From the NCBI GenBank assembly GCA_900104855.1, contig FNSS01000001.1, positions 6,200,001 to 6,264,000 of the forward strand: a stretch of 64,000 nucleotides of DNA, read 5' to 3'. Each line of letters begins with the position of its first letter. The first letter of the stretch is position 1. A program made the translations under genes and the position numbers. The stretch comes from Rhizobiales bacterium GAS188. GTDB taxonomy: Bacteria > Pseudomonadota > Alphaproteobacteria > Rhizobiales > Beijerinckiaceae. The notes under the pieces were generated by a model, which was not told where the DNA came from, searched no databases, and was given only the letters and a program-made list of their open reading frames with translations. Positions 16,685 through 24,243 of this stretch are shown here, in pieces.

Positions 16685-17608
16685 ATGTCCAGCGCTTCAC
16701 CTGGCACCGCCGGCTCCTTGACGGGCGAACGCCAGTCCGGCGAGCGGGCCGGCATTGCCCTGGTGATGAGCTCGGCGATCGTTTGGAGCTTCGGCGGGAC
16801 GATCGCGCGCTTTCTGGCGACCGATGACAGCTGGGCGATCGTTTTCCTGCGCTCCATCTGGGCTGCAGCCTTCCTGGTGCTGTTCCTGTTGTGGCGCGAC
16901 GGGCCGCGCAAGACCGTCCTCCTCTTCAAGACGATGGGATATCCCGGCATCGCCGTCGCGCTATGTTTCGCGACCGCGTCAGCCGCCTTCATCGTGGCGC
17001 TCCAGCACACGACGGTCGCGAATATTCTCCTGATCCAGGCGAGCACGCCTCTGGTCGCGGCGCTGATCGGGCGTCTCGTGTTCAAGGAAAGGGTCGCGCC
17101 CGCGACCTGGGTGGCGATAGGCGCGGTGATCCTCGGCGTGACGGTGATGGTGTCAGGCTCGCTCAGCGGCAAGGTCTCGCCGGTCGGCGATATGCTGGCA
17201 GTGTTGATCGCGCTGATGTTTGCGATGGCGACGATCGTGACCCGGCGCTATGCGGGGGTGCGCATGACACCCGCCTGCTGTCTCGGCTGCCTCATCGATG
17301 CGGCCGTGTCGCTGCCACTCGCCGGAAGCCTTGCAGTGTCGATGACCGATATGGCGCTGCTGTTCACCTTCGGGGCTCTCAACCTCGGCTTGGGCATGGC
17401 ATTCTTCGTCACCGGCGTCAGGCTTTTGCCCGCACCCATCGCGGCGCTGATCGGGACATTGGAACCAGTGCTCGCGCCGATTTGGGTCTGGCTGGTGCAT
17501 TCGGAGCTGCCGTCGCAGCGCACCCTGATCGGCGGCGCGATCGTCGTGCTGGCACTGGTGTCCCATATCCTCTGGGAATCCCTTGGTCGCCGCCCGGACA
17601 CGACTTGA
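16685..17608 (+). CDS. EamA-family (DMT) transporter
   Basis: 307-residue inner-membrane protein with ten predicted helices in two EamA repeats. Repeat 1 holds IVWSFGGTIARFLATDD, SAAFIVALQHTTVANILLIQASTPLVAALIGRLVFKERV; repeat 2 ends ALIGTLEPVLAPIWVWLVHSELPSQRTLIGGAIVV. The (T/E)PxxAAL...xxE(R) motif in each half is typical. Such proteins export amino acids or other metabolites; substrate unknown. It follows the autotransporter by 68 bases but is functionally unrelated. Confidence 0.85.
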   Translation: MSSASPGTAGSLTGERQSGERAGIALVMSSAIVWSFGGTIARFLATDDSWAIVFLRSIWAAAFLVLFLLWRDGPRKTVLLFKTMGYPGIAVALCFATASAAFIVALQHTTVANILLIQASTPLVAALIGRLVFKERVAPATWVAIGAVILGVTVMVSGSLSGKVSPVGDMLAVLIALMFAMATIVTRRYAGVRMTPACCLGCLIDAAVSLPLAGSLAVSMTDMALLFTFGALNLGLGMAFFVTGVRLLPAPIAALIGTLEPVLAPIWVWLVHSELPSQRTLIGGAIVVLALVSHILWESLGRRPDTT

Positions 17609-17640
17609 CGGGCGGATCGACCGGCTGGCCTCGAGAGTTA

Positions 17641-17663
17641 GAAATGCACCTATAGTGCATTTC
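17641..17663. promoter_or_regulatory. Palindrome downstream of the EamA gene
   Basis: Perfect arms GAAATGCAC and GTGCATTTC around CTATA, followed by CTTTTCCC, 32 bases after the EamA stop. The stem is only moderately GC-rich. It may be a weak terminator for the EamA gene or an orphan operator; sequence alone does not decide. Confidence 0.35.
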
Positions 17664-17835
17664 CTTTTCCCGTGCCCGAGGGTCCCTTACGGCAGTAGGC
17701 CTGGGAAGGCGGCCGGCGGCGACTGGGCCGATGCGGTCATTCTCGGTCGATATGGGCGAAGTGCCGGATGACCTCGTGCCCTACACGTCGACGTGAGCTC
17801 ATGCTGTCCAGGCGCGCCATAGCGGGTCGCGCTTG
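17664..17835. other. Non-coding gap
   Basis: I see no gene, RNA or repeat here between the EamA palindrome and the 3' end of the split yaaC gene. Confidence 0.5.
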
Positions 17836-18015
17836 CTATCGGGTCCGCTGATAATCGATGACTCGCACGACCATGTCGGGAAAATCCGTAAGCACCTCAT
17901 CAAGAAACTTCTCGATGAGCGATAGAGAACGATCGTCAGCTGGTTTTTGCGCCGTAACTGATCGCGAAATCGCGCTCTGCCAGATTTGGGGGCGGTAGCG
18001 GACGAGGGAACCTAG
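17836..18015 (-). pseudogene. yaaC-family gene, 3' fragment beyond the insertion
   Basis: On the minus strand the sequence just outside the left CTAG of the insertion encodes SLVRYRPQIWQS and continues for 58 codons to a TAG at 17836-17838 (ending VVRVIDYQRTR). (F)LLxSLVRYRP is the characteristic C-terminal block of YaaC-like proteins. Joined to the fragment at 19156-20074 at the CTAG duplication, it gives an uninterrupted frame reading GSFLLGSLVRYRP. It has no start of its own and is presumably untranslated now. Confidence 0.75.
18012..18015. repeat. Target-site duplication, left copy (CTAG)
   Basis: CTAG immediately outside the left terminal repeat, repeated at 19156-19159. The interrupted yaaC frame is restored when only one copy is kept. 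A 2-bp TA duplication with a longer terminal repeat fits equally well, because CTAG is the same on both strands. Confidence 0.65.
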
Positions 18016-18041
18016 TGGTTAAAATCTGACGCTTGGTACCC
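18016..18041 (+). repeat. Terminal inverted repeat, left
   Basis: Begins TGGTTAAAATCTGACG and ends CTTGGTACCC; matches the reverse complement of 19130-19155 at 24 of 26 positions. Confidence 0.8.
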
Positions 18042-18214
18042 GCGATGCAGGTCCCTAAAAGTGAGAAGCTTCCATGATGCCCGGTGCTGAGAACGCTGCG
18101 GACGCCAATCCTGCCATAGCTCGATCGCCGGTTTTGATCCATCCCTGACATGCGGAGAACGGTGTTGGGGTAGCCTGATTGTCAGTCCTGAATATCCGAT
18201 TACAGACTTCCCAA

Positions 18215-18964
18215 TTAGCCCGGCTCCATGCCTTTGGCCCTGATGACCGAAGTCACTTCCGGGGTGGCAAGAAATTTGATGAATGCCTTGGCGGCTTCGG
18301 GCTGTTTGGAATTGGCGCTGACGGCGGCGGTGATTTGTGAAATAAGATCCAAATCTGGGGGGAACGGGCCGACCAAATCGATTCCGCTTACTGAAAGCAC
18401 TTCACTCATCTGCTGGATTGCAAGCTCAGCCTCCCCATTTGCAACAAACTCCGCGACATTGCCAGACGGCAGGGTCTTGCCCTTAGCCTTGACCTGTTCA
18501 GCAATACCGAGGCGTTCACATGCGGCAATGAAATGCCGCCCGCTTGCTCCGGACGTCACGTACGCGATCGATTTCGCGTTCAGCATCGCGAGCTTAAAGG
18601 CGTCAACTGTGCTAATATCTGGCTTCGGCTGACCCGCACGCACGGCGACGCCGAGGCCCGACCGTGCAATGTTGACGCGGGTTGCTGCTTCGATCCGACT
18701 GCCCTTGACGAGCGCATCCATGTTTGACGAAATCAGCAGGGCGACGTCGAAGTTGTCACCGCGCAGGATCGCTTCTTGCAGGATCGGGGAGCCTTCGTAC
18801 GCGATTGAGAGCTTATGGCTAGTGTTGCGTTCAAATTGGGAAGCAATTTCGGCGACGATTGGTTTTGCGCCGTTTGTAATCATGAGCTTGAGCTCGGCGC
18901 CATTAGCATCTTTAATTGTAGCAGCAGCAAAAAGGAAAAGCAGCGCCACTGCGATCCTGGCCAT
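18215..18964 (-). CDS. ModA-like periplasmic substrate-binding protein (element passenger)
   Basis: 249-residue binding protein of the SBP_bac_11/ModA-like group. Residues 1-23 are a signal peptide (ARIAVALLFLFAAATIKDANGA). The mature part begins ELKLMITNGAKPIVAEIASQFERNTSH, then FDVALLISSNMDALV, SIAYVTSGASGRHFIAACERLGI and the C-terminal PEAAKAFIKFLATPEVTSVIRAKGMEPG. All of these follow the molybdate-binding fold, but the oxyanion-binding serines are not conserved clearly enough to assign molybdate. No permease or ATPase is adjacent. It is the only gene of the insertion element and is visibly lower in GC than flanking genes. The ATG follows GGGAGAGTTGAA. Confidence 0.85.
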   Translation of the reverse strand: MARIAVALLFLFAAATIKDANGAELKLMITNGAKPIVAEIASQFERNTSHKLSIAYEGSPILQEAILRGDNFDVALLISSNMDALVKGSRIEAATRVNIARSGLGVAVRAGQPKPDISTVDAFKLAMLNAKSIAYVTSGASGRHFIAACERLGIAEQVKAKGKTLPSGNVAEFVANGEAELAIQQMSEVLSVSGIDLVGPFPPDLDLISQITAAVSANSKQPEAAKAFIKFLATPEVTSVIRAKGMEPG

Positions 18965-19129
18965 TTCAACTCTCCCTGAGCCAACAAATCGGTGCTTATT
19001 CTAACTCATATCTTAGCCCATCTCGGAGGGCTCGCAACCAAGAGTGTCAGACGGCGTTCCGGATTCCATTTCAGCCATTCACACGGCCGCGCGGGAACGG
19101 CAGCAAGGAGTCGAGAGAGGGCATTCGCA

Positions 19130-19155
19130 GGGTACCAAGCGTCAGATTCTATCCA
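19130..19155 (-). repeat. Terminal inverted repeat, right
   Basis: Reverse complement begins TGGATAGAATCTGACG and ends CTTGGTACCC. Together with CTAG it supplies the codons LVDRI-stop that now end the truncated yaaC frame. Confidence 0.8.
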
Positions 19156-19159
19156 CTAG
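19156..19159. repeat. Target-site duplication, right copy (CTAG)
   Basis: Second CTAG, directly outside the right terminal repeat; pairs with 18012-18015. Confidence 0.65.
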
Positions 19160-20074
19160 CAGGAAGCTCCCTAGAAACTGTAGAGAATATTCCGACAGCT
19201 TTACGCCGCCGATCGGCTGCATGACATACGTAGCGCTCGATCCGACATAGCCTCCAGACAACGGAGGAAGGATTACGGATGCTGGACCGAACGTAGAATG
19301 GGCGCCCATCATGACTCGCGCGCTGGCAAATCCGTTGTTGTTGACCTGAACGAGATTGGCTTCAGAGAAGTCGTTCTGATCCTGGTTGGCCGAATTGTCG
19401 AAGACCAGAACCGCTTTTCCCCAAGCATGTGACGCTTCGATGAAGTGCCAATTTTCCAAAAACGGATAATCGGTCCGCCATCTCCGTGCAGCTGCGATCA
19501 AGCTCGTTCGGTCGGTAAATAGAACCGGATCGTCGATGCGCAGCCTACATTGGCCGACGTTCGGCGATTCGAAATCGAGCATGATGGGAGCCGCTTTCGC
19601 CGACGAGCCGAAGGTCTGGCTGAATTTGTCCGCCACACTTGGGATGCGTGACAATACGTCCGTGATAGAAATCCGTTGCGCGCTCAACCCCGCCGCCCCA
19701 TCGAACGGCTTTTCGAACCAGCGCGGCATCGAGTTCTCAAAGTACCAGATTCGGCCCAGCGGAGCGATGGCGTCATTGAATTCCTGAAACGTACCCGTGT
19801 TTTCGCAACGTAGTAAGAGCCTTTCGACACCCTCATTGAGTGGTGTGACATCCGCAAGTGCGTGCGCGCGGGCCAGCGTCGAGAGCGACACGATTTTCCT
19901 CGCCACGATGACGGCCTGCGCGAATGCAACGACGCCATAGTAAATTAGGAGCGGCTTGATTTGGATGGGCGCAGCAGCGGCCGCTTCAAAAAACAACCTG
20001 CCTTGTTGAACGCACACCGCAATTTCTCGCGCAATACCATCGTTCGGCCTCCGACCCGTTGATCGGTCGATCAA
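19156..20074 (-). pseudogene. yaaC-family gene, main fragment (5' truncated, 3' interrupted)
   Basis: Minus-strand frame (TTG at 20074 is the first possible start) reading AREIAVCVQQGRLFFEAAAAAP, then IKPLLIYYGVVAFAQAVIVARKIVSLSTL, the central core of the YaaC-like family (function unknown). The usual N-terminal 30-odd residues with the WxxLxxYES block are absent because the sequence upstream belongs to a dioxygenase gene. The C-terminus is cut by the insertion element at GSFLL, and the frame now stops inside the element's repeat at 19142. Stitched to 17836-18011 it would encode 364 residues. Probably inactive. Confidence 0.75.
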
Positions 20075-20792
20075 CTGATAAATCGGGACGTTCCTTGCGG
20101 ATTATCTCGGCCACGAACAGACCGTCGATCAACGCCGACTCGCCGCCTTCCGCGTCGTTGCGGATGCAATGGAGCGTCGTGTAGCCCGGTTGAGGATAGC
20201 GGTACGGGTTGTCCACGTGAGGCTCGAGGGCGCGTGGTGTCATGCTCAGATCATAAGCTTCGCCGGTGCCCAATGCCTTGATGTCCTCAATGTCGCCGTT
20301 GTTGGTGATGCGCGTGTAGCCGACGAGATTGAGAAACTCGCGACTGCCCTGGTCGACAGTGGGAATGCCGCGCACCAACACGAAGCCTAGGCGAGCGAGA
20401 TCATTCAACATCGCCAAGATTCTTTTCGGATCCGCCTTGAGCGCGCCGAGCCCATACCAGGGAAGCGTCTTGAGGCTCGCATTCCAAGGTTGCTTTAGGC
20501 CGACAAGCTCCTGGGTGAAGGGGTGCTGCGCCGCCTCGCGAAGCTTCCCGAGAGAGTACAGCGCGCGATGGCCATCGCTGAAAGCGATCTCGATGTCGCT
20601 ACCGCCGTTCTTGACGTCGGCGATTTTGACATCCAGTGGAATAAGATCGGCATCCTGCAGCTTATGGCCGGTCTTCGGGTCACGGTAGGCCGGATCGCTG
20701 CTGCTTTCGCGCAACCAGAATGCATGAAAGACATGGTTGAACCCGTCCGCGTCGGCAAGACTCAATCGGGTTCCGAGATTTTCGACGTCCAT
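19986..20792 (-). pseudogene. Gamma-butyrobetaine dioxygenase-like gene, 3' truncated
   Basis: Fe(II)/2-oxoglutarate dioxygenase of the TauD/BBOX family. The N-terminal zinc-type beta-domain is present (GFNHVFHAFWLRESSSDPAYRDPKTGHKLQ), then GFVLVRGIPTVDQGSREFLNLVGYTRITNNGD and the metal-binding HxD motif in EPHVDNPYRYPQPGYTTLHC. Similarity stops after FVAEIIRKERPDL at about residue 242. The following residues are yaaC sequence read in another frame, so the C-terminal half with the distal iron-binding histidine and the 2-oxoglutarate arginine is missing. GGAGGATTCTT precedes the ATG, so it may still be translated, but catalysis is not expected. Confidence 0.75.
20058..20075. other. Palindrome at the dioxygenase/yaaC junction
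   Basis: Arms GTTGATCG and CGATCAAC around GT lie within 20 bases of the point where dioxygenase similarity ends and yaaC similarity begins. It could be a recombination hot spot or simply native yaaC sequence. Confidence 0.35.
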
Positions 20793-21300
20793 AAGAATCC
20801 TCCGCCCGTTTGTTTAAAGGCGGGGCGAAGTTGACCATCGTACGCCGCGTCCGACTGCCGAGTGCATGCCAAACACTATTGAGAGTCAGACAAAGACGGC
20901 AGCAATCGGCTCCCACGCTGCCGAACCTCTGGTCGTGAGCCGGTTGCAGTTTCGCCCCACGAAAAGCACAGACCTTCTCGGAGGCCGGGTAGCCAGGGGG
21001 CAGGCCGTCCCCGAGCGCAGGACGCGTGGTGGGCATAGGTATGAAATCCATTTGAAATGAACTCCAGTGTGAAGTCTGGACATCTCGTCGGGGGGAACGG
21101 TGGTAGCGGACCTCCGCTACCACCCGAATCTGCATTTTTCACGAAGGCTTTGCAGCCGCTGCGACACTTTGGGGCCAGTGGTAGCGGTTCGCGAGTGGCC
21201 TTGCGCGAACTCGATCACAATCATCCTCCCACAAGAGCACGACCGCTCAAATTGTCCGCGCTAGACCGAAGGAAACGAGCCGTCTCGCTTGTCTTGGTTC
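20793..21300. other. 508-bp non-coding gap
   Basis: Between the truncated dioxygenase and the amino-acid binding-protein gene. The frames here have no family resemblance or credible starts. It holds the strong hairpin at 21099-21124 and a second GTGGTAGCGG copy near 21178. It probably contains the end of the upstream operon's transcript and rearrangement debris. Confidence 0.5.
21099..21124. terminator. Strong hairpin downstream of the ABC/catabolic operon
   Basis: Perfect 12-bp arms GGTGGTAGCGGA and TCCGCTACCACC separated by two bases, about 180 bases past the binding-protein stop on the minus strand. No T-run follows on either strand, so intrinsic termination is uncertain; it could be a repeat relic. 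Confidence 0.4.
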
Positions 21301-22116
21301 TTACCGGATGACCCGGCTTTCACCGACATCCGCGGCCGATCTATCAAGACCATAGGCTTCCAGGGCCTCGGCTATCGCACCGTCTTTCCGGCATTCGTCA
21401 AGCGAGCTGTCGACGGCTCTTATGAATCCTTCGTTGCTCTTGTCGAGCAAGAAGGAGGTTTGGGACGGGTTCAGCGTCGCGTTGATCCGGGGATCCTCCT
21501 TCAGGAGACGGACCTTGATGTCCCTGCCCTTGTTCTCGATGACAGCAGCACCAAACCCGTCCAGTGCGGCGTCGAGGCGCTTCGCCTGGAGGTCCTGGGC
21601 AAGGTTGAGCGAGGACGGATAGGTCCGCGAGCCTTCGAAGAGCTTCTCCATATCCGGAACCCACAGATAGCCCTCCACGGTGCCGACCTTCTTGCCAAGC
21701 AAGGCATCGACCGTGTCGTAGCCCTCGACCGACGCGATCGACATTTGGTCGAGATAGACCGGCGTCGAGAGAGCGACGACTTTCTCGCGCGCTGCCGTTC
21801 TGTAGAAACCGCCGAGCGCAATGTCGGCGCGGCGTGTCTGCACCGCCGAGACCGCGCCGGGATAGGTGAAGATTTCATAGGTGATTTGGAGGCAGTTCTC
21901 CTTGGCGAAGCGTTTGACCAGATCGCCATCGATACCCGCGATGGTACTGTCCTTCTCGAGCGAATAAGGTGGCGTATTCGTCAGCGCGACCGTCAGTTTG
22001 CCTAAGGTCACGGTTTTGAAACTGTGCTTCGGCGTGCATTCTTGGGCCGATGCGGTTTCGGCACCAAGCGCCACCAGGAAGGCCAGCACGGCAATCGTCT
22101 GTATCTTCGTTCTCAT
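21301..22116 (-). CDS. Polar amino-acid ABC transporter, substrate-binding protein
   Basis: 271-residue periplasmic binding protein of the SBP_bac_3 family. Signal peptide residues 1-24 (TIAVLAFLVALGAETASA-Q). Mature core: LTVALTNTPPYSLEKDSTIAGIDGDLVKRFAKEN, ADIALGGFYRTAAREKVVALSTPVY and KVGTVEGYLWVPDMEKLFEG follow the family pattern. Residues contacting an alpha-amino group are not clearly the classical set, so ligands such as amines or betaine-like compounds remain possible. It is the last gene of the seven-gene minus-strand operon, 38 bases after a permease gene. Confidence 0.88.
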   Translation of the reverse strand: MRTKIQTIAVLAFLVALGAETASAQECTPKHSFKTVTLGKLTVALTNTPPYSLEKDSTIAGIDGDLVKRFAKENCLQITYEIFTYPGAVSAVQTRRADIALGGFYRTAAREKVVALSTPVYLDQMSIASVEGYDTVDALLGKKVGTVEGYLWVPDMEKLFEGSRTYPSSLNLAQDLQAKRLDAALDGFGAAVIENKGRDIKVRLLKEDPRINATLNPSQTSFLLDKSNEGFIRAVDSSLDECRKDGAIAEALEAYGLDRSAADVGESRVIR

Positions 22117-22154
22117 CCATCGCTCCTATGGTTCAAAGGGCATGACATTGCTGA

Positions 22155-22811
22155 TCAGCCGAGATGGCTGCCCAGCCTACGTTCGGTGTACGAGACCAGC
22201 CATCCGAGCGGGATGGTGACGGCGAGGTAGAACACGCCCGCCAGGATCAGCACATCGAGGTAGAGGTAGGTGGCGGCGCCGATCCGATAGGCGCGCGCCA
22301 GAAGCTCCGGGATGGCGATCGTGAAGGTCAGCGCCGTCGCCTGAAAAATCAGGATCGCGAAACCCATGAGCGCCGGCACGGCGAAAAGGATGCCTTGCGG
22401 GATGACCACGAAGCGCGTGATGTCCCGATGGGTCATGCCAAGGGCCCATCCAGCCTCGATCTCACGGTGGGGAACGGCGTTCAGGCCCGCCCGCAGGATT
22501 TCACTGGTGTAAGCGCCCGTGGTCAGCGCCAGCGCGGCCGCGGCCGACGCGAAGCCGTTCACGGTCATTCCCGCTGCAGGTAGACCGTAATAGACCATTT
22601 GCAACACGACCAAAGCGGGGGCGCCGCGCCCGATCTCGACGATCGTGATCGCTGCATATCTGACCGGCCTGACTATTGTGGACGAGGCCAGTGCAAGGAC
22701 AAGCCCGAGCGGCAGTCCGAAGACGAGCGCGAGACCGGCGAGCCTCAAGCTCACGAGGAGTCCCTGGAAGAGCTGGGGTGACCAGATGATCCAATTCGAC
22801 AGTATTTCCAT
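22155..22811 (-). CDS. Amino-acid ABC transporter permease (HisM/GlnP type), second
   Basis: 218-residue inner-membrane permease with about five helices. The EAA loop that contacts the ATPase is present as REIEAGWALGMTHRDITRFVVIPQG, preceded by TTGAYTSEILRAGLNAVP. Its ATG overlaps the stop of the first permease gene (22811), so the two are coupled. With its partner it forms the heterodimeric channel for the binding protein encoded next. Confidence 0.88.
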   Translation of the reverse strand: MEILSNWIIWSPQLFQGLLVSLRLAGLALVFGLPLGLVLALASSTIVRPVRYAAITIVEIGRGAPALVVLQMVYYGLPAAGMTVNGFASAAAALALTTGAYTSEILRAGLNAVPHREIEAGWALGMTHRDITRFVVIPQGILFAVPALMGFAILIFQATALTFTIAIPELLARAYRIGAATYLYLDVLILAGVFYLAVTIPLGWLVSYTERRLGSHLG

Positions 22812-23452
22812 CAGCTCGCTCCCCTCGAGCGCAGCCTCTTGTCCATCAGTCGAGAAAACAGGGCGAGGGGTGTGGAAAGCAGAATGTAGAGAATGGCCGC
22901 CAGGATGAAGGGCGCGAAGCCGCCGCCGCCCGACTGCGCCTGCTGCGAGGCGAGCGTCATGATATCGCGCACGCCGATCGTCGACGCGACCGTGGTGTCC
23001 TTCAGCAGGCTGACCAGGAACGTCGCCATCGGCGGTATCGAGACCCGCAGGACCTGCGGTGCCAGCACATAGCGAAACGTATCGAGCCGCGACATACCGA
23101 GCGCCGTAGCGGCCTCATTCTGTCCGGTGTGCAACGATAGGAAGCCGCCCCGATAGGTTTCGGTGAGATAGGCGGCCGAGACCAGCCCCAAGCCGAGCAA
23201 GACGGCCTGGGAAGAACTGAGCACGACGATCCCGCTGCCAATACCGAAGAAAATGATGAAGAGCCAGACGATCGGCGGTATACCGCGCACGACATCTATG
23301 TAGATCCGGGCCGGAATCTGCAGGACGAGTGAGCGCGACCGCCGCATCATGACGAGCGGCACGCCCATGACGGCGCCAGCAAGGAAAGCTCCGAACGTGA
23401 CGGCGAGCGTGATGGGCACGCCACTCAGCAAGGACAGGAGAAGGCCGGTCAT
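22811..23452 (-). CDS. Amino-acid ABC transporter permease (HisQ/GlnP type), first
   Basis: 213-residue permease. SAAYLTETYRGGFLSLHTGQNEAATALGMSRLDTFRYVLAPQ contains the EAA coupling loop, and IYIDVVRGIPPIVWLFIIFFG is the family's first membrane block. The start overlaps the ATPase stop by four bases and its own stop overlaps the second permease, showing tight translational coupling in the order ATPase, permease, permease, binding protein. Confidence 0.88.
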   Translation of the reverse strand: MTGLLLSLLSGVPITLAVTFGAFLAGAVMGVPLVMMRRSRSLVLQIPARIYIDVVRGIPPIVWLFIIFFGIGSGIVVLSSSQAVLLGLGLVSAAYLTETYRGGFLSLHTGQNEAATALGMSRLDTFRYVLAPQVLRVSIPPMATFLVSLLKDTTVASTIGVRDIMTLASQQAQSGGGGFAPFILAAILYILLSTPLALFSRLMDKRLRSRGAS

Positions 23453-24225
23453 CTGCGGTCCACGACGGCACGGAAGAACTTCTGCGTGCGCGGCGACGAC
23501 GGATTGCGGATCACGAGCGCCGGCGGCCCCTGCTCGATGATCTCGCCATCCGCCATCACGATCACCCGATCCGCCACGTCGGCGGCGAAGGCGATCTCAT
23601 GTGTGACGATGATCATTGTCATGCCGTCCTCGGCGAGCTCGCGCATCACCGCGAGCACCTCCAGCCCAAGTTCGGGATCGAGCGCCGATGTGGGCTCGTC
23701 GAAGAGCATCACCTGGGGATCGAGTGCGAGGGCCCGCGCGATCGCGATGCGCTGCTGCTGACCGCCGGACAGGCGCGCGGGATAGGACTGCGCCTTGTCG
23801 GCGAGATGCACGCGCTCCAGAAGCTGGCGCGTCCGCTCATCTGCCTGCGCCCGCGTTCTTCCAAGCACCCGCATCTGCGGCAGCGAGATATTCCGTTCCA
23901 CCGTCATATGCGGAAACAGATTGAAAGATTGAAAGACCATTCCTGTGGAACGGCGCAGCTTGAGCAGATCGCCTGAAGTCAGCCTGCGGTCCGCCGAGAA
24001 GCTGAAGGCCCCGACCTGAAGGGTACCGGACGACGGCTGCTCCAGCATGTTGATCGCCCTGAGCAGTGTGCTCTTGCCCGCTCCGCTCGGCCCGACAATC
24101 GCCAGGACCTCGCCGCGCCTGATGTCGAGCGAGGCATTCCTGACGGCATGATAGGTCCCGTAGCGGACGTTGATGTCCTTGATCCGAACGATGCAATCTT
24201 CATCCAGCATCTCAACTGCTCCCAT
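23449..24225 (-). CDS. Amino-acid ABC transporter, ATP-binding protein (GlnQ/HisP type)
   Basis: 258-residue ABC ATPase with an intact active site: Walker A GPSGAGKST, Q-loop MVFQSFNLFPHMTV, signature LSGGQQQR, Walker B VMLFDEPTSALDPE and switch histidine TMIIVTHE. The SFNLFPH Q-loop is the hallmark of the polar amino-acid uptake group. AAGGAG lies 13 bases before the ATG at 24225; an in-frame ATG at 24210 is possible. The gene follows the FAD oxidase by 18 bases, linking uptake to oxidation in one transcript. Confidence 0.9.
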   Translation of the reverse strand: MGAVEMLDEDCIVRIKDINVRYGTYHAVRNASLDIRRGEVLAIVGPSGAGKSTLLRAINMLEQPSSGTLQVGAFSFSADRRLTSGDLLKLRRSTGMVFQSFNLFPHMTVERNISLPQMRVLGRTRAQADERTRQLLERVHLADKAQSYPARLSGGQQQRIAIARALALDPQVMLFDEPTSALDPELGLEVLAVMRELAEDGMTMIIVTHEIAFAADVADRVIVMADGEIIEQGPPALVIRNPSSPRTQKFFRAVVDRR

Positions 24226-24243
24226 CGGGCCAAAGATTCTCCT

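Larger units (their letters stand above)
18016..19155. mobile_element. Passenger-only insertion element carrying a ModA-like gene
   Basis: A 1140-bp segment bounded by 26-bp terminal inverted repeats (18016-18041 and 19130-19155, 24 of 26 identical, sharing AATCTGACGCTTGGTACCC) and flanked by CTAG on both sides. It interrupts a yaaC-family gene; excision in silico with one CTAG joins LL-G-SLVRYRP in frame. Inside is one gene, a ModA-like binding protein, with about 170 bases on each side. No transposase or its remnant is visible. The layout matches what are called mobile insertion cassettes, moved in trans by a related insertion sequence. The CTAG target resembles the YTAR duplications of the IS5 group; family assignment is inference. 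Confidence 0.75.

Noticed and set aside
18215-18964. Calling the binding protein molybdate-specific modA of a mod operon
   Set aside because: No modB/modC neighbours, ligand residues not clearly conserved, and the gene is cargo of an insertion element.
18016-19155. Assigning the element to the IS5 family on its CTAG target
   Set aside because: CTAG fits YTAR duplications, but a TA duplication (IS630/mariner style) fits equally because CTAG is palindromic, and no transposase is present to decide.
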